Assembly: GCA_900757235.1 (NCBI GenBank)
Contig: CAAENB010000108.1
Span: 1 to 13,515, forward strand
DNA from: an uncultured Collinsella sp.
Lineage (GTDB): Bacteria > Actinomycetota > Coriobacteriia > Coriobacteriales > Coriobacteriaceae
DNA: 13,515 nucleotides
Direction: 5' to 3'
Shown: one piece after another, positions 1 to 7,657 of the stretch
Layout of the letters: every line of letters starts with the position of its first letter
Position numbering within the stretch: the stretch's first letter is position 1
Made by a program: the position numbers and the translations under genes
The notes under the pieces: generated by a model
Databases searched by the model: none
What the model saw: only the letters and a program-made list of their open reading frames with translations
Told to the model about the DNA's origin: nothing

Positions 1-130
1 CGCCCGTGGCCAGGTTCGCCAACCAAAAGACGCTTTCGAGCGGTACGATCTGCGCCTCAGCGACACAGCGCATTGCGGCAATAACAAGCGCGAACGCGGC
101 GCTTATGGAAACCATGTTCGCCATCGCCAT
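1..130 (-). CDS. Possible N-terminus of a membrane protein, cut by the left edge
   Basis: Reading leftward from an ATG at 130 there is an open frame of 43 codons that runs off the window. The visible peptide begins MAMANMVSISAAFALVIA and contains one hydrophobic stretch (about residues 5-20) that could be a membrane segment or signal anchor. Alternative ATG codons lie at 124 and 115. No clear ribosome binding site precedes any of them, and two plus-strand frames are also open across most of this stretch, so the gene call is weak. If real, it diverges from the ATPase at 270, and the palindrome cluster at 164-269 would lie between the two starts. I do not recognise the family from so short a fragment. 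Confidence 0.35.
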   Translation of the reverse strand, partial: MAMANMVSISAAFALVIAAMRCVAEAQIVPLESVFWLANLATG

Positions 131-163
131 GTGGACATAACAATTTCGATTCGCTATTCAAAC

Positions 164-200
164 TTACTCGGACAGAACCGACTCGGTTTTGTCCGAGTAA
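164..200. repeat. 37-bp near-perfect palindrome, likely operator or attenuator hairpin
   Basis: The two 18-base arms (164-181 and 183-200) are reverse complements around C182 with a single mismatch (G175). The arm core is ACTCGGACARAACCGA. The same core recurs at 235-250. Long near-perfect symmetry beside a gene start suggests a protein-binding operator. The inverted repeat could also fold as a strong RNA hairpin if transcribed. Confidence 0.75.
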
Positions 201-226
201 ACTCGAGCATAAACTTGTTCATGCGA

Positions 227-232
227 TACAAT
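227..232 (+). promoter_or_regulatory. Possible -10 element (TACAAT) for the ATPase gene
   Basis: TACAAT lies between the two palindrome blocks, 38 bases before the GTG start. No good -35 hexamer is found at 16-18 bases spacing, so the promoter may depend on an activator or the call may be wrong. Confidence 0.35.
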
Positions 233-234
233 TA

Positions 235-269
235 ACTCGGACAAAACCGAGTCGGAAGGAACCGAGTAA
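235..269. promoter_or_regulatory. Second ACTCGG/CCGAGT operator copy, overlapping the ribosome binding site of the ATPase
   Basis: ACTCGG (235-240), a six-base spacer, and CCGAGT (247-252) form an inverted repeat. Another CCGAGTAA follows at 262-269, immediately before the GTG start. Across 164-269 ACTCGG occurs three times (166, 181, 235) and CCGAGT three times (193, 247, 262). The GGAAGGA ribosome binding site (254-260) lies inside this block, so a bound protein or RNA structure here could block expression. Autoregulation by the ATPase is an inference only. Confidence 0.6.
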
Positions 270-1652
270 GTGGAATTCATTGGCAGGGAGCTTGAACTCG
301 CCCGTATTAAGAAAACACTCAATGCGCCCGAGCAGCGCAATGTTCTCATTTACGGAAGGCGTCGCGTCGGCAAAAGTGAGCTCATCAAGCAGGCGCTAAC
401 CGATTTATCGGACGTCGCAACGATCTATTACGAGTGCCGCCAAACCTCCGAGGCAGACAACCTCGAGAGTCTGTCCGCCCTTGCTGCTGAAGCGCTAAGC
501 TTTCCTCCGCTCGCCTTCACGGGCATCCGCGAGCTCATCGAATTTCTGTTTGCCCAAGCCAAAGACAAGAACATTACCCTCGTTCTCGACGAATACCCCT
601 ACTTGAGAGATGCGGTTAAAGGCTTAGACAGCATTCTCCAGACCTCAATCGACGCTCACAGGGAAGACTCACGTTTAAACATTGTCCTGTGCGGCTCCTA
701 TGTTGAGATTATGAAATCTCTCATCGAGCATGAAAGCCCCCTCTACGGGCGAATTGATCTCGCGCTCGAGCTTAAGCCCATGGATTACTTTGACGCTGCA
801 AAGTTCTATCCCGCGTTCTCACCCGAGGACAAGGTGCGGCTCTATAGCGTTTTTGGCGGCATCCCCTTTTACAATCGCCTCATCGATCAGTCCCAAAGCG
901 TACGCGACAATATCATCGAGCTCGTCACAGAACCTGGCGCCCGCTTAGAAAGCGAAGTACCGTCCTATCTCAACGCCGAGATCTCGAAGATGACCAACGC
1001 CAACGAAGTTTTCGGGGCTCTCGCACAAGGTTACTCCCGTTGGGGGGACGTGCTGGCACAGTCGCACGTCTCGAGCGGTCCGGCCATGGCAGACGTACTC
1101 GACAAGCTCATGTCACTCGAAATCGTCCAAAAGCGTGCACCCATCAACGACCCTACGAATAAGCGCAAGTCTGGCTACTTTGTGGTGGACCCACTTTCGC
1201 TCTTTTACTATCGCTACGTCTTCCGCAATGCTTCTGCGCGTCAGCTGCTCGACCCGGAAGTCTTCTATGATCGTCACGTCTCCCAAGACTTCGAGGAAAA
1301 CTACACTCCACATATGTTCGAGGAGATCTGCCGTCAATACCTCGTACGGCAAAACAGGACTGGCAAGATCGAACCGGCTTTCGATGCCATAGGCAAGTAC
1401 TGGTACGACGATCCCGCAAACAAAACGAGCGGCGAATTCGATGTGGTAACGCAAGACCCCGAGGGCTACGCATTCTACGAAGCAAAGTTCCGCAAATCCC
1501 CCGTCACGCAAAAAATGGTCGACGAGGAAATCACCCAAGTCGAGGCAACGGGGCTCAAGTGCCATCGCTACGGATTCTTCTCCCGTTCGGGCTTCGAAGC
1601 TGACGAAAGCGATCGAACCGTCTTCATCGACCTGCCGCAGATGTTTGAATAG
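270..1652 (+). CDS. AAA ATPase of the archaeal-ATPase/DUF234 type
   Basis: A 460-residue protein with a P-loop NTPase domain at the N-terminus and a DUF234-like C-terminal domain. Visible motifs: an opening typical of the family (FIGRELELARIKK), Walker A GRRRVGKS at residues 29-36, Walker B LVLDEYPY at 104-111, a sensor-like CGS at 141-143, YGR at 159-161 and GGIPFYN near 196-202. The C-terminal part carries a possible PD-(D/E)xK nuclease-like core, D391 followed by E404-A-K406. The GTG start at 270 is chosen because GGAAGGA (254-260) precedes it at a good distance and the protein starts at the usual family position. These ATPases are common accessory genes in anaerobic bacteria and archaea, and their cellular role is poorly known; DNA binding or a toxin-like role has been suggested. 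The gene stands alone with an unusual palindrome cluster in front, which suggests tight self-contained control. The family call is firm and the function is unknown. Confidence 0.9.
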   Translation: MEFIGRELELARIKKTLNAPEQRNVLIYGRRRVGKSELIKQALTDLSDVATIYYECRQTSEADNLESLSALAAEALSFPPLAFTGIRELIEFLFAQAKDKNITLVLDEYPYLRDAVKGLDSILQTSIDAHREDSRLNIVLCGSYVEIMKSLIEHESPLYGRIDLALELKPMDYFDAAKFYPAFSPEDKVRLYSVFGGIPFYNRLIDQSQSVRDNIIELVTEPGARLESEVPSYLNAEISKMTNANEVFGALAQGYSRWGDVLAQSHVSSGPAMADVLDKLMSLEIVQKRAPINDPTNKRKSGYFVVDPLSLFYYRYVFRNASARQLLDPEVFYDRHVSQDFEENYTPHMFEEICRQYLVRQNRTGKIEPAFDAIGKYWYDDPANKTSGEFDVVTQDPEGYAFYEAKFRKSPVTQKMVDEEITQVEATGLKCHRYGFFSRSGFEADESDRTVFIDLPQMFE

Positions 1653-1689
1653 GACAGACCCCACCCGCATCCCAAGCATCCATTATCTA

Positions 1690-1707
1690 ATCGAACTATT
1701 GTTCGAT
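1690..1707. promoter_or_regulatory. Perfect LexA-type SOS box upstream of the topoisomerase operon
   Basis: ATCGAAC-TATT-GTTCGAT is a perfect inverted repeat with 7-base arms and a 4-base spacer. It matches exactly the CGAAC-N4-GTTCG core of the LexA (DinR) boxes known from Bacillus and actinobacteria. It sits 15 bases upstream of the predicted -35 hexamer at 1722, centred near -58 relative to the likely transcript start. This predicts LexA repression of the ParE/ParC operon and induction by DNA damage. The match is seen in the sequence; the regulation is inferred. Confidence 0.7.
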
Positions 1708-1721
1708 GGAATTCGTGTTGG

Positions 1722-1750
1722 TTGGAATCGCCCAAGGCCTGGGCTATGCT
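1722..1750 (+). promoter_or_regulatory. Predicted sigma-70-type promoter of the parE-parC operon
   Basis: TTGGAA (1722-1727), a 17-base spacer and TATGCT (1745-1750) each match the consensus at four of six positions. Transcription would begin near 1757, giving a leader of about 47 bases to the ATG at 1805. This argues against the upstream ATG at 1706, which would lie before the promoter and inside the LexA box. Confidence 0.5.
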
Positions 1751-1804
1751 ACCTTGACTATCTATATGACTAAAACGCAGCAAAGGAGCACCGAGAGAGC
1801 GAGT

Positions 1805-3802
1805 ATGGCAAAAAACACCGCAAACTATGGTAACGACAGTATCCGCCAGCTCAAGGACGAGGAGCGCGTACGACTGCGCCCCGCCGTCATCTTTGGCTCG
1901 GACGGACTCGACGGTTGTGCGCATGCCGCCTTCGAGATCCTGTCCAACGCCGTTGACGAGGCGCGCCAGGGCTACGGCAAGCTCATCACCCTCACCGCCT
2001 TTCGCGATGGCTCTATCCAGGTAGAGGACAACGGCCGCGGTTGCCCGCTCGACTGGAACCCCTCCGAGAAGCGCTTTAACTGGGAGCTCGTCTTTTGCGA
2101 GCTCTACGCCGGCGGCAAGTACAACAACAACCAGGGCGGCGACTACGACTTCTCGCTCGGCACCAACGGCCTGGGCTCGTGCGCGACCCAGTACGCTTCC
2201 GAGTACATGGACGTCACCGTCTGGCGTGACGGCAACAAGTACTCCTTACACTTTAAGAAGGGCAAGGTCGTCGGGGCCAAGAAGAAGGCACTCGAGATCG
2301 AGCCCAGCGACGAGGACCGTACCGGCACCACCATCAAGTGGCGCCCCGATCTTGAGGTCTTTACCTCGATCAGCATTCCCCACGACTGGTATCGCGAGAC
2401 CATGCGCCGCCAGGCCGTGGTCAATGCCAACGTGACCTTCCGCCTGCGCATTGAGGGTGACGATGGCGAGTTTTCCGAAGAGGATTTTTGCTACCCCAAG
2501 GGCATCGAGGACTACGTGCTCGAGAAGGTCGGTGCCGACTACCTCACCGAGCCCTTCTTTATCGAGGCCGACCGTCGAGGTCGCGACCGCGAGGACCTGC
2601 CCGATTACAACGTAAAAATCACTGCTTGCATGTGCTTCTCGCGCACCTTCATGATGCAGGAGTACTACCACAACTCGTCATGGCTCGAGAACGGCGGCTC
2701 GCCCGAGAAGGCAGCCCGTAGCGCTCTGACCAGCGCCATCGATGCCTACATTAAGCAACAGGGCAAGTACAACAAAAACGAGAGCGGCATCAAATGGCAG
2801 GACGTCCAGGACTGCCTGGTGCTGGTGACCAACTGTTTCTCCACCCAGACGTCCTACGAAAACCAGACTAAGAAGGCCATCAACAACCGCTTTATCCAGC
2901 AGGCTATGACGGCCTTCTTTAAGGAGCGCCTCTCGACCTACTTGATCGAGAACAAAGACGCTGCCAACAAGATCATGGAGCAGGTGCTCATCAACAAGCG
3001 TTCGCGCGAGAACGCCGAGAAAACGCGCCAGAGCATCAAGACCAACCTGCAGCAGAAGACCGATATGGCCAACCGTGTGCAGAAGTTCATCGACTGCCGC
3101 TCCAAGGATAAGGACCGTCGCGAGATCTACATCGTAGAGGGCGACTCGGCAGCAGGCGCCATTCGCACCTCGCGCGATGCCGAGTTCCAGGGTGTCATGC
3201 CCGTCCGCGGTAAGATCCTCAACTGCCTGAAGGAGGATTATCCGCGCATCTTTAAGTCCGACATCATCATGGACCTCATGCGCGTACTGGGCTGCGGTGT
3301 GGAGATCAAGGACAAGCGCATCAAGAACCTTGGCGCCTTTGACCTGGACAACCTCAACTGGAACAAGGTCATCATCTGTACGGACGCCGACGTCGACGGC
3401 TACCACATCCGCACGCTCGTGCTCACCATGCTCTACCGCCTGGTGCCCACACTTATCGACGAGGGCTACGTGTATATCGCCGAGTCGCCGCTCTACGAGA
3501 TCAACTGCAAAGAGAAGACCTACTTTGCCTACACCGAGCTCGAGAAGAACGGCATCCTCAAGGAGATCGGCGACCAGAAGTGCTCCATCAACCGCTCCAA
3601 GGGTCTTGGTGAGAACGATCCGGACATGATGTGGCTCACCACCATGAACCCCGAGACGCGCCGTCTGATCAAGGTGGAGCCCGAGGACGTCACCAAGATG
3701 GAAACCATGTTCAACCTGTTGCTGGGCAACGACGAGGCGGGCCGCAAGCGCCATATCTCCGAGCACGGCAAGGAATACCTGGACCAGCTGGACCTGCAAT
3801 AG
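1805..3802 (+). CDS. parE: Type IIA DNA topoisomerase, ParE/GyrB-like ATPase subunit (divergent)
   Basis: A 665-residue B subunit of a type IIA topoisomerase; with the next gene it would form the A2B2 enzyme that passes one DNA duplex through another using ATP. GHKL ATPase motifs: E44...N48 in EILSNAVDEA, DNGRG at 75-79, and GTNGLGS at 119-125 in place of the usual GxHGVGAS. The transducer domain keeps the ATP-sensing QTK loop (354-356). The TOPRIM metal site is present: EGDSAAG at 445-451 (bacterial consensus EGDSAGG) and DADVDG at 527-532, followed by YHIRT instead of the usual SHIRT or AHIRT. The C-terminus matches the short ParE/GyrB tail (SKGLGE at 598-603). Start: ATG 1805 is preferred because it lies downstream of the promoter, although its ribosome site is weak (GAGAGAG at 1793-1799, or AAAGGAG unusually far at 1782-1788); ATG 1766 is an alternative. 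Whether to call it ParE or a second GyrB is settled mainly by the partner lacking a GyrA box. Confidence 0.93.
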   Translation: MAKNTANYGNDSIRQLKDEERVRLRPAVIFGSDGLDGCAHAAFEILSNAVDEARQGYGKLITLTAFRDGSIQVEDNGRGCPLDWNPSEKRFNWELVFCELYAGGKYNNNQGGDYDFSLGTNGLGSCATQYASEYMDVTVWRDGNKYSLHFKKGKVVGAKKKALEIEPSDEDRTGTTIKWRPDLEVFTSISIPHDWYRETMRRQAVVNANVTFRLRIEGDDGEFSEEDFCYPKGIEDYVLEKVGADYLTEPFFIEADRRGRDREDLPDYNVKITACMCFSRTFMMQEYYHNSSWLENGGSPEKAARSALTSAIDAYIKQQGKYNKNESGIKWQDVQDCLVLVTNCFSTQTSYENQTKKAINNRFIQQAMTAFFKERLSTYLIENKDAANKIMEQVLINKRSRENAEKTRQSIKTNLQQKTDMANRVQKFIDCRSKDKDRREIYIVEGDSAAGAIRTSRDAEFQGVMPVRGKILNCLKEDYPRIFKSDIIMDLMRVLGCGVEIKDKRIKNLGAFDLDNLNWNKVIICTDADVDGYHIRTLVLTMLYRLVPTLIDEGYVYIAESPLYEINCKEKTYFAYTELEKNGILKEIGDQKCSINRSKGLGENDPDMMWLTTMNPETRRLIKVEPEDVTKMETMFNLLLGNDEAGRKRHISEHGKEYLDQLDLQ

Positions 3803-3847
3803 CAGCAAATCGATAACGACGGCCCACAAATAGTTCAAGAGGAAATC

Positions 3848-6088
3848 GTGGCAAAGAAGAAGACGAAGAACCAGCCAAAGAAAAAGCAGGTCAACGCCGA
3901 GAACGTCATCGGCCTGCACTCCGAGGTCACCGACCAGCCGATCACGCAGACGCTCGAGGTCAACTACATGCCCTACGCCATGAGCGTCAACGTCTCGCGT
4001 GCGTTCCCCGAGATCGACGGCTTTAAGCCCTCGCACCGCAAGCTGCTCTACACCATGTACAAGATGGGCTTGCTCAAGGGCGAGCGCCAGAAGAGTGCCA
4101 ACATCGTCGGCCAGACCATGAAGCTCAACCCGCACGGCGATGCCGCGATCTACGAAACGATGGTGCGCCTGGCCACCGGTAACGAAGCGCTGCTTGCCCC
4201 CTTCGTGGAGTCGAAGGGCAACTTTGGCAAGTACTATTCCGGCGACCTGAGCTACGCCGCCTCGCGTTATACCGAGGCCAAGCTCTCCCCCATCAGCGCC
4301 GAGATCTTCAAGGACATCGACAAGGACCCGGTCGACTTCGTTGACAGCTACGACGGTGCCATGAAGGAGCCGCGCCTACTGCCCACGACGTTCCCCAACA
4401 TCCTCGTGTCGGCTAACAAGGGCATCGGCGTCGCCATGGCGTCCGACATCTGCGGCTTCAACCTCAACGAGGTCTGCACTGCCACGATGCATTACCTGCA
4501 GGATCCCGACTGCGACCTGCTCGAGTACATGCCCATGCCCGACTTCTCGACCGGCGGCGAGATTATCTACCGCCGCGAGGAGATGGAAAAGATCATCGAG
4601 ACCGGCCTTGGCAGCTTCCAGATTCGCTCCCGCTGGCGTTGGATTCCCGAAGAGCGCATCATCGAGGTCTACGAGATCCCCTACACCACCAAGACCGATG
4701 TCATCATCGAGCGCATCGTCAAGCTCTCCAAAGAAGGCAAGGTCAAAGAGATCGCCGACATCCGCGACGAGACCGACCTTTCGGGTCTGCGCATCGCCAT
4801 CGACCTTAAGCGCGGTGTCGACCCCGATAAGCTCATGGCCAAACTCTATCGCTCAACCACGCTGCAGGATTCGTTCTCGTGCAACTTCAACGTGCTGGTC
4901 GACGGCTATCCCCGCGTTATGGGCGTGCGCCAGATCTTGCACGAGTGGGTCAAGTGGCGTATTGAGTCCACGCGTCGCCGCATTAACTTTGACCTTGGCA
5001 AAAAGTCCGAGCGCCTGCATCTGCTGCACGGCCTTGAGGCGATTCTGCTCGATATCGACAAGGCCATCGCCATCATCCGCGGCACCAAGCTCGAGGCCGA
5101 GGTCGTGCCCAACCTTATGAAGGGTTTCGACATCGACGAGACCCAGGCCGAGTTTGTTGCCGAGCTCAAGCTCCGCAACATCAACGAGGAGTACATCCTC
5201 AACCGCACCAAGGACATCGCCAAGCTCGAGGGTGAGATCGCCGAACTTGAGGAGATTCTCTCCAGCGAGGAGAACATCAAGAAAGTCATCAGCGACGAGC
5301 TGGCCGCAGTCAACAAGAAGTACGTGATGCCGCGCCGCACGGGCAGGATCGAGCCCCATGAGGTTATCGAGGTAAGCTTGGAGCCCGAGGTCGAGGAGTA
5401 CCCGGTTACGATCATGCTCTCGCGCGATGGCTACCTCAAGAAGATGACGGACCGCGTGCTCAAGAAGGCGACCACGCTCAAGTACAAGGACGGCGACAAA
5501 CCCTTTATCGAGTTCCCGTCCTCCAACACCCACGAGCTTCTGGTCTTTACCAACAAGAGCCAGGTGTACAAGTGCAAGGTCACGGCGTTTGAGGACACCA
5601 AGTCGGCACAGCTGGGCTCGTACCTGCCGACCGATCTTGAGATGGAACCCGACGAGAGTGTCATCTGGGTCATCGACCCCGAGGATTACAAGGCCGATGT
5701 GCTGTTCGTCTTTGAGAACGGCCGCGTGGTGCGCGTCGCGCTTTCTGGATACGTCACCAAGACCAACCGCAAGCGCCTCAAGAACGCCATCTACGGCGGC
5801 AGCAAGCTGCTGTATGCGCAGGTGCTCAAGGAAGACCGCGACCTCGCGCTGGTCTCGAGCGACTACCGCCTGATGAACTTCAACACGTCGCTGCTCAAGA
5901 CCAAGACGACCACCAACACGCAGGGCGTCCAGGCTTTCACGGCCAAGAAGGGCCGCTCGGTCACCACTGTCGGCACGACCGAGGAGATTCTTGGCGCCGG
6001 CGTCTCGGCCGAGAAGTTCACCGCGCAGAGCCTGCCCTCTGCCGGTGCCCTCATGAAGGAAAACGACATGCCGAGTTTGTTTGACTAG
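3848..6088 (+). CDS. parC: Type IIA DNA topoisomerase, ParC/GyrA-like cleavage subunit (divergent)
   Basis: A 746-residue A subunit that cuts and rejoins DNA. The winged-helix/tower core starts near residue 34. IDGFKPSHRKLLY (56-68) matches the conserved DGLKPVHRR element, and the predicted catalytic pair is R140-Y141 in AASRYTEAKLSP. The quinolone-determining helix reads NPHGDAAIYE (94-103): the position of E. coli GyrA Ser83 is Ala99, Asp87 is Glu103, and His78 is Asn94. The coiled-coil tower and gate follow, with a charged helical segment near 430-490. A C-terminal beta-pinwheel-like region (about 510-735) has weak blade repeats and no GyrA box (QRRGGRG), which argues for a ParC-type decatenase rather than a supercoiling gyrase. 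The GTG start is supported by AAGAGG (3837-3842). It lies 45 bases after parE and should be co-transcribed with it. Confidence 0.93.
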   Translation: MAKKKTKNQPKKKQVNAENVIGLHSEVTDQPITQTLEVNYMPYAMSVNVSRAFPEIDGFKPSHRKLLYTMYKMGLLKGERQKSANIVGQTMKLNPHGDAAIYETMVRLATGNEALLAPFVESKGNFGKYYSGDLSYAASRYTEAKLSPISAEIFKDIDKDPVDFVDSYDGAMKEPRLLPTTFPNILVSANKGIGVAMASDICGFNLNEVCTATMHYLQDPDCDLLEYMPMPDFSTGGEIIYRREEMEKIIETGLGSFQIRSRWRWIPEERIIEVYEIPYTTKTDVIIERIVKLSKEGKVKEIADIRDETDLSGLRIAIDLKRGVDPDKLMAKLYRSTTLQDSFSCNFNVLVDGYPRVMGVRQILHEWVKWRIESTRRRINFDLGKKSERLHLLHGLEAILLDIDKAIAIIRGTKLEAEVVPNLMKGFDIDETQAEFVAELKLRNINEEYILNRTKDIAKLEGEIAELEEILSSEENIKKVISDELAAVNKKYVMPRRTGRIEPHEVIEVSLEPEVEEYPVTIMLSRDGYLKKMTDRVLKKATTLKYKDGDKPFIEFPSSNTHELLVFTNKSQVYKCKVTAFEDTKSAQLGSYLPTDLEMEPDESVIWVIDPEDYKADVLFVFENGRVVRVALSGYVTKTNRKRLKNAIYGGSKLLYAQVLKEDRDLALVSSDYRLMNFNTSLLKTKTTTNTQGVQAFTAKKGRSVTTVGTTEEILGAGVSAEKFTAQSLPSAGALMKENDMPSLFD

Positions 6089-6127
6089 GACGACGGCGAC
6101 CAAACCGTCATGGTTTAACTAAGCAGC

Positions 6128-6165
6128 GGGGCCCGGAGCGCAGTAAACGCTGCGCCCTGGGCCCC
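6128..6165. terminator. GC-rich hairpin between convergent genes, possible bidirectional terminator
   Basis: Arms 6128-6143 and 6150-6165 pair with one mismatch and one G-T wobble around the six-base loop TAAACG. The outer part is GGGGCCC with GGGCCCC, the inner part GCGCAG with CTGCGC. It stands 39 bases after parC and 22 bases beyond the end of the opposing ATPase gene. No T-tract follows on either strand, so it is not a textbook intrinsic terminator. Confidence 0.5.
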
Positions 6166-6187
6166 ATGCATTACACCAGCATCATCC

Positions 6188-7477
6188 CTATAGACAAAAT
6201 GCCGCATAAAGTGGAACAGACATAAGCCCATCATTCATTCCAAAGGGCTTAGTCGATAGCCTGATAAGGCGTACGCCCGGATGGGTCTTTTTAAGTGAGG
6301 ACAGGCTTCGAGATCTTGTGTTCTCTCCCGCCTTGACTTCAATCGCAGACAAGCATCCCTGCTTCTCTACTACAAAGTCGATTTCCGCACGATTATCTCG
6401 CGCCCAATAATGCAGCGGATAGCCCATGGCTGAAAGCTGTTGGGCGACGTAGTTTTCGGTAAGTGCACCCATGAATGTGCCGCCGATGCCGGCAAGAATA
6501 TCGGCGCGTTGAGCACCGGCCTTGGAGACGAGCAGCCCTGTATCCGCCTGATAGATTTTAAAAGCAGAAGGGTTAACGAAGGCCTCTAAAGGGCTTTCGA
6601 TCTGCCCGACTAGGCTGCAGCGCGCCACCGTACCCGACAATACAAGCCAGTCGAGAGCATCTCCAAAGAGAGACGCATTGCCCCCCGCTCGCACTACCTT
6701 GTATTGAAATTTGCGATTCTCTTTGGCAAGCTGCTGTGGAATGGAATCGAAGCACGCACGCGTCTTTGCGCTCAAGCGTTCATCAGCATATTTATTGGTG
6801 TCGGCGGAATATCCGTCGAGAATAATCCGATGCTTTTCGGCCACATCAATGATTGACTGATCATCGATATACGTTTGGACCGCCTCGGGCATTCCGCCAA
6901 CAACAAGATACTGTCGATAGAGCCTAAGCGCCTTTTCATGAAGGCTTGGCGCAAGAGGACCCATTAACTCGAATGACGAGCGTATCTCATCGACCAGCTG
7001 ATCGTGCCCCATTGCCCAGAGAAACTCCTCGAAATCGAGTGGAGTCATCTCGATCAAGTCGGTCTTTCCGACGGGGAACGAATACGACTGATGGTTAATG
7101 GCAACCCCAAGAAGCGACCCGGCAGCCGCAACGTAATACTCGGGAGCATCTTCGCAAAAGTATTTAAGGGAAGTGAGCGCTTCCTCGCATGCCTGGATCT
7201 CGTCAATGAACAGTAAGGTTTTGCCAGGCACGATACGCTGTCCCGTACGAGCCTCGATCGCGCGCACAATCGAATGAGGGTCAAGACCGCCCGAAAAATC
7301 CGCTCGCGCCGACCGGTCGTTCTCAAGATTAACGTAGACAACCGATTCGAAAAGATCCTGGGCGTACGTTCTGAGCAAATAGGTCTTGCCACACTGGCGC
7401 ACGCCTTTGACCAGCAAAGGTTTTCTATCAGCTCTGTCTCGCCATTCCCTAAGTAGCTCGTCTGCCTTGCGACGCAT
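6188..7477 (-). CDS. AAA ATPase with DUF4143 C-terminal domain
   Basis: A 429-residue protein of the AAA_14/DUF4143 family. Motifs: Walker A GVRQCGKT at residues 25-32 (the family usually has GxRQVGKT; here Cys replaces Val), Walker B LLFIDE at 88-93, and sensor-like AGSLLGV at 119-125. The DUF4143 part has TENYVAQQL, then NRAEIDFVV (362-370) and AIEVKAG (378-384), giving D367 and E380-V-K382, a PD-(D/E)xK nuclease-like arrangement. The ATG at 7477 is preferred over the TTG at 7483 because GGGAAGG (7484-7490) leaves only the ATG a proper spacing. The gene and its AT-rich upstream DNA are less GC-rich than the topoisomerase genes, fitting horizontal gain. Members are widespread accessory ATPases of uncertain role. 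It is distant in sequence from the DUF234 ATPase at 270 but shares the overall plan of an N-terminal P-loop ATPase followed by a nuclease-like fold. Confidence 0.9.
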   Translation of the reverse strand: MRRKADELLREWRDRADRKPLLVKGVRQCGKTYLLRTYAQDLFESVVYVNLENDRSARADFSGGLDPHSIVRAIEARTGQRIVPGKTLLFIDEIQACEEALTSLKYFCEDAPEYYVAAAGSLLGVAINHQSYSFPVGKTDLIEMTPLDFEEFLWAMGHDQLVDEIRSSFELMGPLAPSLHEKALRLYRQYLVVGGMPEAVQTYIDDQSIIDVAEKHRIILDGYSADTNKYADERLSAKTRACFDSIPQQLAKENRKFQYKVVRAGGNASLFGDALDWLVLSGTVARCSLVGQIESPLEAFVNPSAFKIYQADTGLLVSKAGAQRADILAGIGGTFMGALTENYVAQQLSAMGYPLHYWARDNRAEIDFVVEKQGCLSAIEVKAGENTRSRSLSSLKKTHPGVRLIRLSTKPFGMNDGLMSVPLYAAFCL

Positions 7478-7512
7478 ACGCAACCTTCCCTCATTAACTT
7501 CTGTTTGACAAT

Positions 7513-7540
7513 ATTTTAACGCGGATTAATTTGTTTTCAG
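7513..7540 (-). promoter_or_regulatory. Predicted promoter of the DUF4143 ATPase
   Basis: On the minus strand, CTGAAA (7540-7535), a 16-base spacer and TAAAAT (7518-7513) resemble -35 and -10 elements. They lie in a markedly AT-rich stretch (about 7495-7570) and leave a leader of roughly 30 bases before the ATG at 7477. Confidence 0.4.
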
Positions 7541-7556
7541 TTATTTTTCTGCGTTT

Positions 7557-7592
7557 AAAAATTGTTCTATACGGCGCTTGAGGGAATGCGCC
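7557..7592 (-). terminator. Weak candidate terminator after the flavoprotein gene
   Basis: On the minus strand a 5-bp stem GGCGC/GCGCC (7592-7573) with a 10-base loop is followed, about ten bases later, by a short run of T. The short stem and the gap make this a weak call. It lies about 65 bases after the reductase stop. Confidence 0.25.
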
Positions 7593-7657
7593 CCTATCTC
7601 TCGGTAAGGACAGCAAGCATTTCCACCAACACCGATTGCCATGCGCTCTTCTTGCCC

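Noticed and set aside
1706..1804. Extension of the ParE-like protein to an ATG at 1706
   Set aside because: The extension adds 33 residues with no family similarity, has no ribosome site and would start inside the LexA box and upstream of the predicted promoter.
2678..4135. Long open frame of 485 codons on the minus strand across parE and the start of parC
   Set aside because: It is a shadow of the GC-rich topoisomerase codons: composition is dominated by Leu, Val, Asp and His with no recognisable motif, and both plus-strand genes are unmistakable.
4853..6103. Long minus-strand open frame of 416 codons across parC
   Set aside because: Same composition artefact of high-GC coding DNA; no domain is recognisable and the plus-strand gene is certain.
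6102..6116. AAACC/GGTTT inverted repeat after parC as an intrinsic terminator
   Set aside because: The stem is only 5 base pairs and no T-tract follows; the larger hairpin at 6128-6165 is the better candidate.
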